A DNA stretch of 51,489 nt from Phycisphaerae bacterium (GTDB lineage: Bacteria; Planctomycetota; Phycisphaerae; UBA1845; JAFGLZ01). The notes beneath the pieces are model-generated. The model was not told where the DNA came from and made no database searches. It saw only the letters and a list, made by a program, of their open reading frames with translations. Shown piece after piece: positions 13,336 to 23,883 of this stretch. The position numbers were made by a program, and so were the translations under genes. The DNA is taken from assembly GCA_016927755.1 (NCBI GenBank), contig JAFGLZ010000082.1, forward strand, positions 1 to 51,489. Reading direction: 5' to 3'. Each line of letters begins with the position of its first letter. Position 1 is the first letter of the stretch.

Positions 13336-14865
13336 CTACTGAAACCCCGTCTCGGCCGCCTCCACTGCCTTCAGCAGCGCCCGGGCCTTGCTGATCGTCT
13401 CTTCATACTCGCTCGCGGGCACGCTGTCCGCCACGATCCCGCAGCCGGCTTGCATGTAAACCCGGTATCGCTTCGCCGGAGTGTCCACAAACCGACGGTT
13501 GTCCATCACCACCATCGTCCGAAGCGCGATGCACGTGTCCATGTTCCCCGCGAAGTCCATGTAACCCACCGCGCCCGCGTAAGGACCACGACGAGTCGGC
13601 TCGAACTCGTCGATGATCTCCATCGCACGAACCTTCGGCGCCCCGCTCACCGTCCCAACAGGCAGCGCCGCGCGAAGCGCGTCGAACGCCGTCTTGCCCT
13701 CGCCCAACGTCCCCTGAACCTCGCTGCTGATGTGCATCACGTGGCTGTACCGCTCGATCGCCATCACGTCCGTCAGCTTCACCGAGCCCAGCTTCGCCAC
13801 GCGCCCCACGTCGTTCCGGCCCAGGTCCACCAGCATGATGTGCTCGGCCCGTTCCTTCGGATCGGCCAGCAGCTCCTGCTCGAGCCCCTTGTCCTCCGCC
13901 TCCGTCCGCCCTCGACGCCGCGTACCCGCCAGCGGACGGTTCGTCACGATCCCGTCCTCGACCCGGCACATGATCTCAGGGCTCGAGCCCACCAGCGTGC
14001 ACGACGGGTTCTTCAGGTAGAACATGAACGGCGACGGATTGACTACCCGCAGCGCTCGGTACACGTTGAATGGGTCCGCGTCCGTCTCAACGCACAGCCG
14101 CTGCGACAACACCACCTGGAAAATGTCGCCCGCGCGGATGTACTCCTTGCACGCCTCGACCCCCCGCTCGAAGTCCTCCCGACGGAAGTTGCTCGTAAAT
14201 GGCAGGGTCGGCTGGTCCTCCGTCGCGATCGTCCCGACCTGGCTCATCCGTGGCTGGCTCAGCGCCTCGACCGTCTCCTGGATCCGCCGGCACGCGCCCT
14301 CGTACGCCTTCTCCACGCCGTGCCGACCGATGTGCGCCAGCCCCACCACCTTGATCGTCTTGTTCACGTGGTCGAACAGAACCATCGTGTCGTACAGCCC
14401 GAACAACAGGTCGGGCAGCCCCCGATCGTCCTCCGGCGCGTTGGGCAGGTGCTCATCGTAGCGCACCATGTCGTACCCGGCGTACCCCACCGCGCCCCCG
14501 CAGAAACGCGGCAACTCCGGCAAATGCACCGCGCGGTGCCGCGCGACATGCGCTTCCAGCACCGCCAGGGGATCCTCCGCCCGCGACTCCTCCCGAGTGC
14601 CCTGGCTCGGATACTCGATCACCACGCGGTCGCGCGTCGCCTCGAACGTCTTGAACGGCCTGGCCGCGATGAAGCTATAGCGCCCGATCTTCTCCCCGCC
14701 GACCACGCTTTCCAGCAGGAAGGCGTGGTCCGACTGGGCCGAAACGCGCGCGAACGCCGTCACCGGCGTCAGGTTGTCGCTCAGCAGTTGGCAGTACACG
14801 GGAACCGTGTTGCCCTGGCCCGCAAGCGTGGCCAATTCGTCTTGATTGGGCAGAAATCGCATCAT
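13336..14865 (-). CDS. trpE: anthranilate synthase component I
   Basis: A 509-aa enzyme that makes anthranilate from chorismate, using ammonia supplied by the glutamine amidotransferase subunit TrpG: the first committed step of tryptophan synthesis. The N-terminal LLES motif (HAFLLESVVGGEKIGRYS) is the tryptophan feedback site. The chorismate-binding half shows GDIFQVVLSQR, VGSSPE, RRRGRTEAED, LVDLGRNDVGRVA and GTVSGAPKVRAMEI. These features distinguish it from PabB. The ATG at 14865 has AGGA 8 nt upstream; ATG 14874 is an alternative. No trp neighbours are present, so it appears to be a solitary trp gene here, divergent from pilT. No leader peptide rich in Trp codons was seen. Confidence 0.93.
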   Translation of the reverse strand: MMRFLPNQDELATLAGQGNTVPVYCQLLSDNLTPVTAFARVSAQSDHAFLLESVVGGEKIGRYSFIAARPFKTFEATRDRVVIEYPSQGTREESRAEDPLAVLEAHVARHRAVHLPELPRFCGGAVGYAGYDMVRYDEHLPNAPEDDRGLPDLLFGLYDTMVLFDHVNKTIKVVGLAHIGRHGVEKAYEGACRRIQETVEALSQPRMSQVGTIATEDQPTLPFTSNFRREDFERGVEACKEYIRAGDIFQVVLSQRLCVETDADPFNVYRALRVVNPSPFMFYLKNPSCTLVGSSPEIMCRVEDGIVTNRPLAGTRRRGRTEAEDKGLEQELLADPKERAEHIMLVDLGRNDVGRVAKLGSVKLTDVMAIERYSHVMHISSEVQGTLGEGKTAFDALRAALPVGTVSGAPKVRAMEIIDEFEPTRRGPYAGAVGYMDFAGNMDTCIALRTMVVMDNRRFVDTPAKRYRVYMQAGCGIVADSVPASEYEETISKARALLKAVEAAETGFQ

Positions 14866-14922
14866 CGACGGCATCCTAGTGACGCCCAAAGAGCCGGTCA
14901 AGCTGACCCTGCGGCGCGGGCG

Positions 14923-14951
14923 TTGAGCAATTCGCCCCCCGGCCGTATACT
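14923..14951 (+). promoter_or_regulatory. sigma70-type promoter for pilT
   Basis: TTGAGC (14923-14928), 17 bp, TATACT (14946-14951). The predicted start near 14958 gives a leader of about 68 nt. The -10 overlaps a CGTATA that could serve weakly in the opposite direction, but no matching -35 was found for trpE. Confidence 0.65.
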
Positions 14952-15025
14952 ACCCCCTGGGGGCAAGGAGTCCACCAGAAGAACGTTGTGCCAACCAGAG
15001 AGACCTACCCAGGAGAGAACAGCGG

Positions 15026-16138
15026 ATGGCGAAGATTGAGTCGATTGACAAGCTCCTTTTGGCCATGGAGAAGTACGGCGCAAGTGACTTGCACCTGAAG
15101 GTCGGCTACCAGCCCTACTTCCGAGTGGCCGGCTCATTGAGGAGACCGGACGTCGATGCGATCCGGACGAACGAGGAGATGATGGCGCTCGTTATGCCCA
15201 TCATTCCCGAGGGGCGAGCCGAGGTCCTCGAGGAAAAGGGCGGCATCGACTTTAGCTATAAGGGCATCGGAAGCGACCGGTTCCGCGTCAACGTCTACCA
15301 TGCCATGGGCGAGACCCACGCCGCCTTCCGACGCGTCCAGAGCGAGATCCCAGACTTCGAGACCCTGCATCTGCCCGACATCTACAGGAAGGCGACCGAA
15401 CGTACCCACGAGGGATTGCTGCTCGTCAGCGGCGTCACCGGCAGCGGCAAGAGCTCCACCCTGGCCGCCATGGTCAACCTGATCAACCATACCAGGGCCG
15501 TTCACATCATCACGATCGAGGACCCAATCGAGTATTCCTTCAAGGCGGAAAAGGCCATCATCTCGCAACGCGAGATCGGCATCGACGTCACCGACTTCCC
15601 CCGAGCCCTCAAACAGGTCGTCCGGCAGGACCCCGACGTCATCTTCATCGGCGAGCTGCGGGACGAGCAGACCATGCTCGCCGCCATCCAGGCCGCCGAG
15701 ACCGGACACCTCGTCTTCGGAACGATCCACTGTGCCGACGCGCCGCAGGCCCTCAGCCGTATTCTCGAATTCTTCCCAAAGAACCAGCACGAGTTCATCA
15801 GATCGTCACTGGCCAACAGCCTCAAGGGCATCTTCGCCCAGCGACTGCTGCCCGCCATCGACGAAAAGGTCTCGCGCGTGCCAGCCACCGAGGTCCTCCT
15901 GATCAACCCGACGGCAAGGGAGAAGATCCGACGCGGCGAGGACGAGGATCTGGGCGATCTGATCGGCGCGTGCGCCGAGGACGGCATGCGGACCTTCACC
16001 CATTCGCTGACAGAGCTGGTCAATGCGGAGTTCGTCACCCGCGACATCGCCATGCAGTTCGCGCCCAACGCCGACGCACTGGCCTCCTCGCTCCGTGGCA
16101 TCGTCTCCAGGGCCTCAGGCCTCGTGGGCCGGCGATAA
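15026..16138 (+). CDS. pilT: type IV pilus retraction ATPase
   Basis: A 370-aa hexameric ATPase that depolymerises type IV pili for twitching motility, acting at the cytoplasmic base of the pilus. Visible motifs are Walker A GVTGSGKSST (136-145), Asp box ITIEDPIEY (162-170), Walker B DVIFIGELRD (204-213) and His box GHLVFGTIH (227-235). Early SDLHLKVG is typical of PilT/PilU. The C-terminal AIR-type motif is replaced by a divergent segment (LIGACAEDGMRTFTHSL). The start has AGGAGAG 8 nt upstream and a clear promoter. Other pilus assembly genes are not adjacent; a pseudopilin and a PilZ protein occur elsewhere in the window. A PilU-like role cannot be excluded. Confidence 0.92.
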   Translation: MAKIESIDKLLLAMEKYGASDLHLKVGYQPYFRVAGSLRRPDVDAIRTNEEMMALVMPIIPEGRAEVLEEKGGIDFSYKGIGSDRFRVNVYHAMGETHAAFRRVQSEIPDFETLHLPDIYRKATERTHEGLLLVSGVTGSGKSSTLAAMVNLINHTRAVHIITIEDPIEYSFKAEKAIISQREIGIDVTDFPRALKQVVRQDPDVIFIGELRDEQTMLAAIQAAETGHLVFGTIHCADAPQALSRILEFFPKNQHEFIRSSLANSLKGIFAQRLLPAIDEKVSRVPATEVLLINPTAREKIRRGEDEDLGDLIGACAEDGMRTFTHSLTELVNAEFVTRDIAMQFAPNADALASSLRGIVSRASGLVGRR

Positions 16139-16261
16139 CGGACGACCGCTTCGGATGATGCGTCTCGAATTCAGCCGCCTCTGCCAGCGGCTGTCGATCA
16201 CGTACCGATTGCCCGAGCCGCGGGATTCATCCCGCGCGGCGGCCTCCGCGCGAGCTCAATC

Positions 16262-17023
16262 ATGAGATGCGTCTATCCACCAATCTGGACGGTAGGGGCC
16301 CTGTCAGGGCTGCTCGTCGCCGCCGCCTTCGCCGCGCCCCCCGCCAAGTACCAGCGGGCCAAGCCGAAGTCCGCCCTCGACCTACTCACCCAGGACGCTA
16401 GGCCCGCCCCGGCGACCACGCCGGCCACGCAGCCGACCGGCGACGCCGACAGCCCCTTCGGAAAGACCAAGTCCAGACCCCCTCACGCGCTGCCCGGCGT
16501 CGTCATCTACAGCAACGGCACGAAGGTCCCCGGCTACATCTGGACCCCCTCCGGCAAGGAGTGGCGCATCTACGAGCGCGCCGGCAAGCAGTTCCGCGAC
16601 GTCCCCTTCGACGTCGTCAAGCGGATCGACGGCATCGTCGAATGGCAGCGGATGGAGGACGACTGGCGCTGGAAAGAGGGCGGCATGGACGTCAAGGTCT
16701 TCACCGGAAAGAAGTACCCCAACCGGATGACCTACTTCAGCTTCACCCTCCTAGACGACCGCAAAATCGTCGGCACGATCGCACAGATGCTCTTCGTCGA
16801 GCTCGCCGGCCATGTCACACGAGCGACCCTCCACAAACGCCAACAAGGCCGAATCGACCAGACCCTCGAAACCATGCCCTACATCAAGACCGTCCTCTTC
16901 GATGCCCAGGCCATGCGCGACGCCGTCGAGGAGATCACCACCAGCCGGCCGACCAGCCGGCAAGCCCCGGAGCCTAACCTCAAACAAAAGCAAACGTTAA
17001 CGCAGTCGCACCAGACCCCGTGA
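16262..17023 (+). CDS. exported protein of unknown function
   Basis: A 253-aa protein with a signal peptide (hydrophobic stretch TVGALSGLLVAAAFA, cleavage likely before APP near residue 25). A Pro/Ala/Thr-rich linker (about 40-80) precedes a compact region with VVIYSNGTKVPGYIWTPSGK and WRIYERAGKQFRDVPFDVV, rich in beta-prone, aromatic residues. The C-terminal 30 residues are polar and Gln-rich. I do not recognise the family. It lies 123 bp after pilT on the same strand and may be co-transcribed, but nothing in it suggests a pilin. Confidence 0.75.
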   Translation: MRCVYPPIWTVGALSGLLVAAAFAAPPAKYQRAKPKSALDLLTQDARPAPATTPATQPTGDADSPFGKTKSRPPHALPGVVIYSNGTKVPGYIWTPSGKEWRIYERAGKQFRDVPFDVVKRIDGIVEWQRMEDDWRWKEGGMDVKVFTGKKYPNRMTYFSFTLLDDRKIVGTIAQMLFVELAGHVTRATLHKRQQGRIDQTLETMPYIKTVLFDAQAMRDAVEEITTSRPTSRQAPEPNLKQKQTLTQSHQTP

Positions 17024-17331
17024 CCCGAGATCCCCCCTCTGTCCCCTCCGGGTGTACACCTTCTTCGACCGTTTGGCGGATCGCTGATACCCATATGAAG
17101 GATATGAGGCAGCCCCCGGATGACAGCCCCCATCCCCTCCGCAAAAAAAAAGCCGGCCGTCACCATGGAACACCCAGGGCCCTCGCTCGCTTAAACCCCA
17201 TAGCCAGAGAGTTTTAGCTAAGGTCACACCCGCCGATAACCGAACCAACCAAGGAGCGAGTGGCCAGACCCAGCCCCTGTTTCGATAGTGCATTGAATTG
17301 CGGACCGGTTCGCATCCGCCGTGGGCCGACC
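17024..17331. other. gap before the large membrane protein
   Basis: About 300 bp without a supported gene. It contains an A9 run (17142-17150) and, at 17168-17188, a 21-nt segment that recurs with a single deleted base at 20114-20133 beyond the next gene. No convincing promoter or terminator hairpin was found. Confidence 0.5.
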
Positions 17332-20064
17332 ATGGAACGCCTGACGTCAATCATGCTGCGCGTGCCCGATCTGATCCAGGAACTGCCCGCGCTCTGGCGC
17401 GTCCTGCGCCACCGCCCTCATCGCCCCACCCCGCCCACCGTCCGCCTGCGACTCGCCCTCCGCCGCGCCCGACGAACGCTGACGCCTCGCCGCCGAGCCC
17501 CGCGCGACGAGCACACCGCGCGAATGAACGTCCTCGCTGCACGCCGTCGATGCCCCAACCTCGACGAGAAATGGCATCACCTACTGCATCGACTCCACGG
17601 CTTCCGTGCCGGTGTCGGCTTGGGCCTCGGCCTGCTCATCGTCCTCGTCCACCTCTCCCTCGTGTTCGGCCTCATGTCGGACGTCCGCCAGCCCGACGCC
17701 GCGCCCGGCGTCCTCGTGGCGATCGCCGTCGTGTTGGCCGCCGTCGCCGGCTTCCTCCTGGCCGTGGCCGTCTTCGCGCTCCAAGCCCACGCCCAATCGC
17801 TCGGCCACGCTACATTCCTCACACAGTATCTCACGCGCCGCGAGGGCCTCGTCCCCATCGCCGCCGTCCTCTTGAGCGTCATCGCCGCCAACCTCTGCTC
17901 GGCCGCCATCGGCCTCCTATGGCTCCCCGCGGCGGCAAGAGTCATGCTGTTCCTCGACTTCCCCGTCGTCCTCCTCGCCCTCGCCCTGACCCTGTGGCTC
18001 TTCTACCGCCTCGTCACCAGCGTCTCCGGCGATTTTCTCAACGACTGCGTGATTCCCGGAATCCGCTGGGAGTACGAGCGATCGCTCCTTGCCCCCGAGT
18101 CCCCGCATTCGGCCCAATGCGCTGCGGACCTCGTCAAGCTCGGACAAACCGTCGTCGACCAGGCCAAGTACGACTCGCCCGACCGCTTCCGCCGCTCGCT
18201 CGACGTCGTCGAGAGTCTGCTCGACGCCTGGCTGAAGCACGAGTCTCCGGATCTCGGCACGACGCCCCTCTATCCGCTCTCCCTCTCCGATGACCCGCTT
18301 GAAATGGGCCAGTGGCGCATGCGCCTCGTCGATGGCGTCATCGCATCGCGGCACCGAGACAAGATCGAAGCGCTCTTCCAGCTCTGCGATCGAACACTGA
18401 TCCGGTCGATCTCCGCGGAATCCCAGGCCACCTTCTCGGATGCCTGCGGCATGATCGTTCGCGCATACCTTGGGGCAATCCGTTCCGAGGACAAGCAGGT
18501 CGCCGATCTCGCCGGATCCCTCCTAGACGCTCACACGCTCCCGATCACCCGCGCTCGTCTGGGCGAGCACGGGCCGGCCAAGCTTCCGCTACTCGTGCGA
18601 TACCTATCCTGCGCAATCGAACTGACCGAATCAGCCGCCAAAGCGGCCCGAGCCGGCGACGCGGCAAGATTCCTCGACCACCTGCTTCCGTTCGACGCGT
18701 GGGACCATGAGCGCTTCGTCGGCGCGTATCGCGGTGGACCCAAAACCCCCGACGAAACGCGTCTCATCGATCAGCTCCACGTCGTCGCGGGGGTTGTTGT
18801 CGCGGCTCGTCTACTCGACGTGTTCGATCAAGGAGGCAAAACCGCTCCGGTCGCCGCGGAACTCTTCCAGAACGCCGTCTGCCGTCTCGGCCATCGGCAA
18901 GACGTCCTGGCCGCCTGGGAAACAATAACCGAATCCGATCGGCAAGTGCCCGGCAAGCTTTGCCGCTGGATATTCTCGCACCGTGAACGATGGGCGGACC
19001 CGGAGCCGTGGTTCAAAGGCCTGGTCGCCGCCGTCCTGTCTCGCCCGCAAGCTCCCCACGGCACGCAATACGCGCAGGCCAAGACCGCCAGTACGGCCTC
19101 GTACGACCTGGACAGAATCGAACGCGTCGCGAGGTCGCTGCTCGAGGATGAGACGATCCGTCAACAACTACTCGCCATCCCCGATAACGAACAAGGCCGG
19201 CGCCTGCAGGAGGTCCTGGCCCTGTTCCGATCCCGAAACCAAGCCTACGCCCTGTGCCAACTCCGACGCGCCGTCTCAGGCCGCCTCGCCGACACGCGAC
19301 GCGACCGTCTCCGAAATGAGATCCGCCAGGCCCTGCACGATCACCGGCATCTGTTCGCCGCGCTGAAGGCACTCGGCGGCCTCCAAGAACCCGCCGCCTT
19401 GGATCGATACTCCCGCGTCACCTACGCCCGGCACGTGCCCAAGGTCGACTTCCTCGACGGTCAAACCGAGCCGTTCGGCTTGGGCCAGGCCTTCGCCCGC
19501 GAGCTCGGCCGGTGCGAGGACCGCCGCATCGCCGAGATCCTCCAGACCGGCGCCACCCCGCTCGGACACCTCGCCGACATGGCCGACCTGCCCGACGCGC
19601 TCGCACAGTCGATCGGCACCCTCTACAACCGCGGCTACAGACCTCGCATGATCTTCCTGCCCCAGAACGAGGCCTTCGCCGAGGCCCTCTTCGGAATGCC
19701 CCCCGACGCCGCCCGAGACCATGCCCGTCTCGGCCCAGACCACCTCGGGCGGTGGGAGCAGACCGACGCCTTCCGCTGGCCCGTCGATATGGACGCCGCC
19801 TGCATCGTCGTCCTCGACCCCGCCGGCTTCTACGGACGCTGCGACGCCGACGAGGACCAACGCCTGACCCTCGACATGCAAGAGCCCAACGCCGATCTTC
19901 ACCGCCAGTGGCTGGCCCAGGCCGATCGACACCCCGAAAGCATCGATCCCGGCCGCCCCGTCGACGTGATCGCCGTCGCGCATCTCCTAGCCGCGGCGGG
20001 GCTCCGCGATCCCCACGCCGCCGCCCGCATCGACGTCGCGCTGCAGAGCCAACCCCACGCCTGA
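17332..20064 (+). CDS. large four-helix membrane protein of unknown function
   Basis: A 910-aa protein. An Arg-rich N-terminal region (about 25-75) is followed by four hydrophobic helices (93-115, 126-150, 172-197, 204-228) and a soluble part of about 680 residues with no motif I recognise. The helix arrangement weakly recalls DUF2254-type proteins. The soluble part is mainly helical and Ala/Arg/Asp-rich. The ATG at 17332 is used; a GTG at 17260 in the same frame has AAGGAG only 3 nt away and would add 24 unremarkable residues. It appears monocistronic and is flanked by two copies of a 20-21-nt sequence. Function unknown. Confidence 0.7.
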   Translation: MERLTSIMLRVPDLIQELPALWRVLRHRPHRPTPPTVRLRLALRRARRTLTPRRRAPRDEHTARMNVLAARRRCPNLDEKWHHLLHRLHGFRAGVGLGLGLLIVLVHLSLVFGLMSDVRQPDAAPGVLVAIAVVLAAVAGFLLAVAVFALQAHAQSLGHATFLTQYLTRREGLVPIAAVLLSVIAANLCSAAIGLLWLPAAARVMLFLDFPVVLLALALTLWLFYRLVTSVSGDFLNDCVIPGIRWEYERSLLAPESPHSAQCAADLVKLGQTVVDQAKYDSPDRFRRSLDVVESLLDAWLKHESPDLGTTPLYPLSLSDDPLEMGQWRMRLVDGVIASRHRDKIEALFQLCDRTLIRSISAESQATFSDACGMIVRAYLGAIRSEDKQVADLAGSLLDAHTLPITRARLGEHGPAKLPLLVRYLSCAIELTESAAKAARAGDAARFLDHLLPFDAWDHERFVGAYRGGPKTPDETRLIDQLHVVAGVVVAARLLDVFDQGGKTAPVAAELFQNAVCRLGHRQDVLAAWETITESDRQVPGKLCRWIFSHRERWADPEPWFKGLVAAVLSRPQAPHGTQYAQAKTASTASYDLDRIERVARSLLEDETIRQQLLAIPDNEQGRRLQEVLALFRSRNQAYALCQLRRAVSGRLADTRRDRLRNEIRQALHDHRHLFAALKALGGLQEPAALDRYSRVTYARHVPKVDFLDGQTEPFGLGQAFARELGRCEDRRIAEILQTGATPLGHLADMADLPDALAQSIGTLYNRGYRPRMIFLPQNEAFAEALFGMPPDAARDHARLGPDHLGRWEQTDAFRWPVDMDAACIVVLDPAGFYGRCDADEDQRLTLDMQEPNADLHRQWLAQADRHPESIDPGRPVDVIAVAHLLAAAGLRDPHAAARIDVALQSQPHA

Positions 20065-20113
20065 TCGCCCTCCAAAGGCGCGTGACAGAACGGGGATCCC
20101 CTTGTACAAGGCA

Positions 20114-20290
20114 GAACACCAGGGCCCTCGCTCAAATCCCGTACGAGCGCCTTGTAGCACGGGCATGTTGCCCGTGGCCGGAGTTAGGCCCTCTCGGGCC
20201 GGCATCTTGCCCGTGGAGATGACTGCCGGATACCCATGCAACAAGACTGAGGCCTCATGGCCAGGATGGCCGCGCCATGCCAAGCGTGCG
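20114..20290. repeat. intergenic repeat with GGCAT-TTGCCCGTGG motifs
   Basis: GGCATGTTGCCCGTGG (20162-20177) and GGCATCTTGCCCGTGG (20201-20216) are 39 bp apart. The first is part of a perfect 8-bp hairpin, CACGGGCA-TGT-TGCCCGTG (20158-20176). Translated either way the segment reads as TG(K/N/I)MPV or ILPV peptides, a known signature of dispersed non-coding repeats in planctomycete and related genomes that is often mis-annotated as small proteins. The left part also holds the copy of the 21-nt sequence shared with 17168-17188. Confidence 0.65.
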
Positions 20291-20361
20291 GGAAACAGTC
20301 ACACGTACGACGCCCCAGGGCCCGCCTTTCAACCCGGCGAAGCCGGACATAGAATGAATTG

Positions 20362-21120
20362 ATGATGATGTCCGACCAACGAGACCGCCCGCCCGCCTCA
20401 TCGCCACTGGACCCCTACGCCGAGGACCGGCGGCGAATGATCGAGTCGCAGCTCCGCCGGCGAGGCGTCGGCGACGAACGCGTGCTCGAGGCCATGGCGC
20501 GGATCCACCGAGAGAAATTCATGCAGCCCGGCGACGAGGCCGTCGCCTACGACGATAGAGCCGTGAGCATCCAGTGCGGACAGACCATCTCTCAACCATA
20601 CATGGTCGGTCTGATGACCCAGTTGCTCCAGATCCGTCCCGACGACCGCGTCCTCGAGATCGGCACGGGCTCCGGATACCAGACCGCGATCCTCGCCGCG
20701 CTCTGCGCGAGCGTCTACACGGTCGAGAGAATGCCCGACCTGAGCGACCTCGCCGCGCGGCGGTTGCGGGAGCTCGGGCTGTCGAACGTCGAGTTCCTCG
20801 TCAGCGACGGCACGCTGGGATGGCCGGAGCAGGCCCCCTTCGACGGGATCATGGTCACCGCGGGCGCCCCATCGATCCCGCAATCACTTACGGACCAACT
20901 CGCCGACGGCGGGCGGCTCGTTGTGCCCGTCGGCGGAGAGGCCTATCAGACGCTGACCGTCGTCCAGCGCCGGGGACGGACCATCGTCGAGCGCCCGAGC
21001 ATCGCCTGTCGGTTCGTGCCCCTGATCGGCCAGGGCGGCTGGGCCCCCGCCACCGTGGGCGATCGATCGCCGGATTCCTCCGAGGCCGGAGACCGGCCGA
21101 GCGAGGGCCACACGCCCTGA
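20362..21120 (+). CDS. pcm: protein-L-isoaspartate O-methyltransferase
   Basis: A 252-aa S-adenosylmethionine-dependent repair enzyme that methylates L-isoaspartyl residues in damaged proteins in the cytoplasm. Family features are RRRMIESQLRRRGVGDERVL near the N-terminus, the substrate loop AYDDRAVSI...GQTISQPYMVGLM, SAM motif I VLEIGTGSGYQTAIL and post-motif ADGGRLVVPVG. The C-terminal extension of about 25 residues beyond GQGGW is polar and probably disordered. Three consecutive ATGs (20362, 20365, 20368) are possible starts. It precedes the small ORF and the LysM gene on the same strand. Confidence 0.92.
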   Translation: MMMSDQRDRPPASSPLDPYAEDRRRMIESQLRRRGVGDERVLEAMARIHREKFMQPGDEAVAYDDRAVSIQCGQTISQPYMVGLMTQLLQIRPDDRVLEIGTGSGYQTAILAALCASVYTVERMPDLSDLAARRLRELGLSNVEFLVSDGTLGWPEQAPFDGIMVTAGAPSIPQSLTDQLADGGRLVVPVGGEAYQTLTVVQRRGRTIVERPSIACRFVPLIGQGGWAPATVGDRSPDSSEAGDRPSEGHTP

Positions 21121-21175
21121 GCGTCCTGGGCTGCGAGCCGGAATAGACTGGTTTGACTTCGGCGAGGATGCCGAT

Positions 21176-21277
21176 ATGAATGGATACGAGTTAGATTCGT
21201 CGGAACCACAGCGAGCCGTCGAGGCTCTGCGCCGCGCGCTCGCGGCGAGCACGGCCGTACGAGGGAGGGTGCCGTGA
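21176..21277 (+). CDS. 33-aa ORF overlapping the LysM gene start
   Basis: A 33-codon frame, MNGYELDSSEPQRAVEALRR followed by 13 residues, with GAGG 8 nt before the ATG. Its TGA overlaps the GTG of the downstream LysM lipoprotein gene in GTGA (21274-21277). The peptide has one amphipathic helix (PQRAVEALRRALAAS). The overlap suggests translational coupling; no family is recognised. Confidence 0.4.
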   Translation: MNGYELDSSEPQRAVEALRRALAASTAVRGRVP

Positions 21278-21696
21278 AACGAGGGAACGGGCGAAAGATC
21301 GCATGCCACGGATTGGCGATGCTGGTTGTCGGCCTCATGGGCTGCCAGAGCTTCTCCTTCAGTCGGCTCGGCGGGACGGATGTACCCGAGGAGTCGATGG
21401 AGAACCTGGTACCCGACAAGACCGTCGAAGCCGCGCCGCCAAGCGAACCCATGGCCCAAATCCGCCAGCCGGGCGAGCTCGCCAGCGAGCACGGTGAGGT
21501 CCAGCCCAAGGATCGCTACGCGCCGTCCCCGCCGACCACGAACATCCACACGGTCACCAAGGGCGATACGCTCTTCATCCTGGCCCGGAAGTACTACGGC
21601 GATCAGCGCCAGTGGCGGCGGATTTACCAGGCCAATCGGAACCGGATTGACGATCCTCAGAGGATCAAGGTCGGGATGAAGCTGATCATCCCCTGA
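21274..21696 (+). CDS. LysM-domain lipoprotein
   Basis: A 140-aa envelope protein. The signal sequence ends VVGLMGC, a good lipobox (lipidated Cys24). A Pro/Glu-rich linker leads to a single C-terminal LysM domain (about 90-139: HTVTKGDTLFILARKYYG, then IYQANRNRIDDP and KVGMKLIIP), which binds peptidoglycan GlcNAc-containing chains. It could tether the outer envelope to the wall. The GTG start is supported by GGAGG 5 nt upstream and by the overlap with the small ORF. Confidence 0.88.
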   Translation: MKRGNGRKIACHGLAMLVVGLMGCQSFSFSRLGGTDVPEESMENLVPDKTVEAAPPSEPMAQIRQPGELASEHGEVQPKDRYAPSPPTTNIHTVTKGDTLFILARKYYGDQRQWRRIYQANRNRIDDPQRIKVGMKLIIP

Positions 21697-21721
21697 CCCA
21701 CTCGGATGTGCCCATCGCGCC

Positions 21722-23806
<2,085 letters not shown>

Positions 23807-23883
23807 CCGGGATTTGACGTGCCCCCTTGGATGGCGGCGCCTTGACGCCCCTCTGGCATGACGTGCAGCACAGGGCGGCGCTG

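Noticed and set aside
12958..15039. Long plus-strand frame opposite trpE
   Set aside because: Antisense to trpE, which has all family motifs; composition is typical of a shadow frame.
17142..17150. A9 run as a minus-strand terminator
   Set aside because: The flanking DNA forms no adequate stem and no minus-strand gene ends there.
20102..20362. 86-codon frame over the intergenic repeat before pcm
   Set aside because: It consists of the GILPV-type repeat translation and has no support as a gene.
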